In this document: one piece after another, positions 60,346 to 64,000 of the stretch
Layout: every line of letters starts with the position of its first letter
Position numbering within the stretch: the first letter of the stretch is position 1
Assembly: GCA_907165065.1 (NCBI GenBank)
Contig: OU015534.1
Location: 15,135,686-15,199,685, forward strand
Source: Caprimulgus europaeus
Lineage: Eukaryota; Chordata; Aves; Caprimulgiformes; Caprimulgidae
Length of the DNA stretch: 64,000 nt
Reading direction: 5' to 3'
Notes under the pieces: generated by a model
What the model saw: only the letters and a program-made list of their open reading frames with translations
Told to the model about the DNA's origin: nothing
The model's database searches: none
Position numbers and translations under genes: made by a program

Positions 60346-62629
60346 AACAGCTGTAGATCAGCTAATAAAAATTCCTTCATGCTAGTCAGTATGGCTAAGT
60401 GAGAAATCTTACATTATGATAAGTTTTGTCACAGCATAGGACAGTAGTTGTGGCTTAGAGCACTGTGGATGGGAATAAAGATGGATTTCCTCTCACATCT
60501 GTTATAAGAATGTGCTCCTCTAGGCAAGTGAGACTTGTGAAGTTTTGAGGCATCTCACGTTAGTGAAAGAATATTCCAATCTCAAATCTCAGTCTCAAAG
60601 ATATCCCCAGCTCAGTCACACAGTTTGTCTGCTAAATAAACGCCAAAAGAATTGTGGTGATCCCAGCTAGAGGATGCTAAAAAGGAGGTAGAAAATGATT
60701 GCATTAAAGGGCGTATGCATGAAAGTGCTGTCTATTGACTTCCATTTTACAAAAACGTCATTTGAAAGTATTTTGCATTTCATGTAAAGCTGCTTTGGTA
60801 CAAACACAGCAGTCCTTATAAACTTTCTGCATTGTCAAATCACAATAAAAAGTTGTGTAAGTGAAAGTGGAATGGAATAATTAAAAGCACAGCATAAACC
60901 TATATACCTATAAGTTCTCTTTTTTTTCCCTTAAAAAAGAAAAAAATCAGATTAACACAGAATTTCCTTAGCCCATGTGTTTCAACTAGACTAGCACTTC
61001 TGTGTGAATTTGGTTTGACCCACCTGGCTTACTTCTTGCTTTATGCTGATACTACAAGATTCACATTGTATCTCTTACATGGGACCTTTAACCTCTCTTT
61101 AACATGGGACTTTTCAATTTCTCTCCAAACCAATTTCTCTTTCCACATTAAAGAAGAATGGAACAGAAACTGCACAGTATATGCTAGAAATAAACAAAGA
61201 CTCAAATGCCAGTTATAAGAACAAGTTTCTGTATTAACTACTTCTGTTTTTAAAATTACTGTAAAATATCACATTATGCTTTTCATTAGGAGAGATACTA
61301 GGCTAAAAGTACCACTATGGTGGCAGTACTTTCCCATCTGGAGAGATGAAAAATTTTATAAATACTCAGACAAAAGTCTAATTCAGATTTTATTGCTAAA
61401 ACTTCCAGCCAGTACAATGTGTACTTCAAGTTACTATTTATATTTTTAACAATTCTTTTATGAGTAAATGGGTAAAATACTTGTATGAAATAAGTCGCAT
61501 AGAATAAAATACTTAAATAGGGCTAATGTGACTGTCTTTTTACAATCAAAAGAGCTGGCACTTTAACACTGGCTTAGAAAGCACTATTCTTTATTCTGAT
61601 GTTGGTCCCTTTTTGGCCCTAATTAAACAAGACAGTGCTGTAAAGTGTCTTTCTACTTTGTGCACATACATCCACTGATGTTTGCATGTATCACAGTAGC
61701 TTATGGCTCAACAGCAAGATATTCTGGATTGGAACATGTATATGATTCCAGATATCAAAGTTAGCTTTAGTTTGACTTTGTGAGATTCTAAAAGCAGCTG
61801 TGCTTTGTTGCACTTCCTTAGATCCCAACAGTGATTTAGTTCTGAGGATTATATATTTGTCTCTTATGTGTCAAAAGTCTTATCCCTAGTGACATTACAA
61901 CTCTGTTTTTGTATTTAATGTAAAAGTATGATAGCTTCACATTGATGATTGTCAGCAGTTGCTATTTATCATCTGTCAAAAATTTTCCTCTTGGGAAGAC
62001 AGAAAATCAAATGGATTATGGCTGGTTTTTTTAGTTGCTTAAAGGAATATTACATGACACGGGCTAAAAAGAATGGTGAAACTGCTCCTGACAACCAAGT
62101 TAGCATTCATAGCAATATGCGATTTTATGTACATAGCAGAAGAACTGTCAGCCGTCTTGGCAAAGCAGCACATCTAAAAATGCTTTGTCAGTTCACTCGT
62201 CTGACCTCTTGGTCTCAAGACCACCTGATACTGTAGCTGTATATTTTTAAAACTACTTACACTATTCTCTAGAACAAGAAAAGTGTGAAAAAACAAGACT
62301 GAAAATAAACATGATAGATGAAATGTCTAATAGTAGATGGTAAAAATGTCAGGTAATTATATCTTAGCAATATCTTTTGGTTAAGATTTGTGGAACTAAA
62401 TGGGATATACTCTCCAAAGAAAGAAAGAAGAATGAGAGAGCTAGCACCTGCAATAAGACTTGTCTGTGCCCCAGAGTCACTTCCCTGCACTTATACAACA
62501 ACTAGAAGAAGGTATCCTTTCTTGAAAAAAATGAGGAACTTTATGGATGGAGAAGAAACTAATGAGAAGATACTCATTTAGACTTCATCACCTCCCTACT
62601 TGCATCAACAGAGACATACACAAGCAACC

Positions 62630-62649
62630 AAAAAAAAAAAAAAAAAAAA
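62630..62649. repeat. Poly(A) tract of 20
   Basis: Twenty consecutive As, the longest pure A-run I noticed in the window. The sequence before it (a purine-rich open frame at 62390-62581) is not a transcript I recognise, so I cannot call it a processed retrocopy tail. Confidence 0.85.
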
Positions 62650-63793
62650 TCACAGAGATAGCTATAAATTTCACATAAAATTTTCACAAATCCTTCTGAT
62701 TACCTCTAAAAAAATTAATCCACAAAAAATAAGACATAAAAATTTCTCATTTTTTTGCCTGTTTTATGCTTAAAAATATGTCTATTTGTATACCCAACTG
62801 TCAGATAATTAAGTGAAATATACCATCTGTTATTTACTCAAGCTGTCTGTAAATATAAGGTATTCAAGAGTTGGAGTTATAGATCCTAGAGACATGATGA
62901 GTAAATCTCAAAAACTTGTAAACCTATGAAATGTAGGAGTTAACTGCATTATGAATAGTCTCTTCATTGAGCCTGCATTTTGGGAACAACCATGGACCTG
63001 GTTCATGTTGTAATGCTGTGAAAAACACTATTTTAATGACATTTCATATGGAATCCAAATGACAAAAGTGGTTTGCTGGTCCAGCATTCTCCATGATCTC
63101 CTTAACCTGTTTCAGGTTTTATATCCTTTTATCTTTAATAAACCTACTGAAAGGGATTTGGTATTTCACAGATAATTATGTCCCACCTCTAATTTCAGTA
63201 CATTATAACAGATAGATTAAGGGAAATTCAGGGAAGCAATAGGGATTTAAATGACATAAAATAGAATAAAAGATCTAAAATTCAGTCTTTTTAGTTTCAC
63301 CTTACATTGTCAGATAGAGAAACCAGCTTTATTTCAACCTTAATGGTCATGTGGAGATTACTGGTCAAAGTGCAGAGAATATAAAGCTCCTGTTATAGAA
63401 GTACTTCTGAAAAACCTAAAGCTTAGATCCGGGCTTCCACCTTCTTTGAAGCTTATTATGAAAACCTGTTCTATGACAAATGTCCAGATAATGATATACT
63501 GTAACAATACCTTGGTTTTTCAAGAGCCATCTCACAGGTTTGTGCTGCACTGTCACCATTGGAATTGTACCTTTTAAAATATTTTATGTCCTTCTGGAGT
63601 TGTTAAAAGTGACAAAAGTCAGAATAGCTCTACAAATCTGAGTTTGAAAAAAGTGACGTATCCAGTACATGGCCACAGAAGGACAGTGCTAATATTAAGT
63701 TATTGAACACAAAATCCCAATGGTTAGGCTTATTAGAAACAAAAGGATGTATATCAGCAATGAATTTAAGCCCTGATTTGGAGACTTGATAAT

Positions 63794-63879
63794 ACACACA
63801 CCACCACCCCCTCCCCAGAAAAAACAAAACAACAAAAAACCCAAAAAACCAACACAACAAAAAACAAACACAACACAAA
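63794..63879. repeat. A/C-rich low-complexity tract
   Basis: It begins with ACACACACC and CCACC units, passes through a C-rich stretch, then becomes AACAAAAAAC-like. The two frames on the minus strand across it (63630-63892) are Gly, Phe, Val and Cys-rich translations of the simple sequence and not genes. Confidence 0.85.
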
Positions 63880-64000
63880 TGGGGTGCATCAAAAATTATA
63901 AGTACGATTCAGTAGTATGTCTGAGACAGTTTCAGTGTTAGGCTTCCTTTACATTTACACTCACACACTGTGTAAAGGAATAAAAGATTTTTATACAAGA

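Larger units (their letters stand above)
57662..64000. other. 6.3 kb without a recognised gene
   Basis: Frames up to 112 codons (59369-59707, plus) and 95 codons (61949-62236, plus) have no known domain. A T-run followed by C4 lies at 58357-58374. Apart from the MIR-like remnant and simple repeats listed separately, I see nothing. Confidence 0.55.

Noticed and set aside
62390-62649. Processed retrocopy ending in poly(A)
   Set aside because: The 63-codon frame before the A20 run matches no protein I know. I found no polyadenylation signal clearly placed ahead of the run and no target duplication.
63630-63892. Gly/Phe/Cys-rich minus-strand frames
   Set aside because: They are translations of the A/C-rich simple sequence at 63794-63879.
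1-64000. CRISPR arrays, operons, phage or plasmid systems
   Set aside because: No regularly spaced repeats, dense long open frames or ribosome-binding patterns. The sequence is vertebrate nuclear DNA in character.

Overview
The window looks like AT-rich, gene-poor nuclear DNA from a bird. The evidence is the set of dispersed repeats. Six clear CR1 LINE 3' ends carry the ATTCTATGA-type tail repeat and CR1 reverse transcriptase (RT) peptides. There is one solo LTR of a type I remember as abundant in neoavian genomes, plus several much older LINE and SINE remnants of the kind shared across amniotes. No mammalian L1 or Alu sequence, bacterial operon or CRISPR array is visible. All of this was read by eye without any database search.

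I found no host protein-coding gene, exon, tRNA, rRNA or snRNA that I could support. Apart from the LINE-derived frames, the open frames are short, often open on both strands, and show no domain I recognise. The window is therefore best read as intergenic desert or the inside of a very long intron.

Layout: 1-8 kb holds two short hairpins, a GC-rich palindrome, an old CR1 RT fragment (3.1-3.3 kb) and two CR1 3' ends (4.2-4.6 and 7.4-7.6 kb). 8-24 kb holds a G-quadruplex/GC-box motif, a CR1 on the minus strand (13.1-13.8 kb), a tRNA-like SINE remnant, a GT/TA microsatellite and an L2/MIR-like fragment (24.0 kb). 24-37.5 kb holds a CpG-richer patch (26.5-26.7 kb), a cluster of three NF-kB-like sites (30.7 kb), a CR1 tail (31.6-31.9 kb) and two old LINE fragments of apparently different clades (36.3 and 37.0-37.5 kb). 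37.5-57 kb holds a CR1 on the minus strand (44.7-45.2 kb) and a CR1 of about 1.3 kb (53.0-54.3 kb) lying just before a much older CR1 (54.4-55.3 kb). 57-64 kb holds the solo LTR (57.07-57.66 kb), a MIR-like remnant, poly(A) and A/C-rich low-complexity DNA.

No gene system can be assembled from this window. What it contains is a layered record of retrotransposition: young CR1s, older CR1s with FADDT-type motifs, an RT fossil with a YADDTV-type motif, and MIR/tRNA-SINE traces. A few small structured motifs are the only non-repeat signals worth testing. I see no convincing evidence for a previously undescribed biological system.
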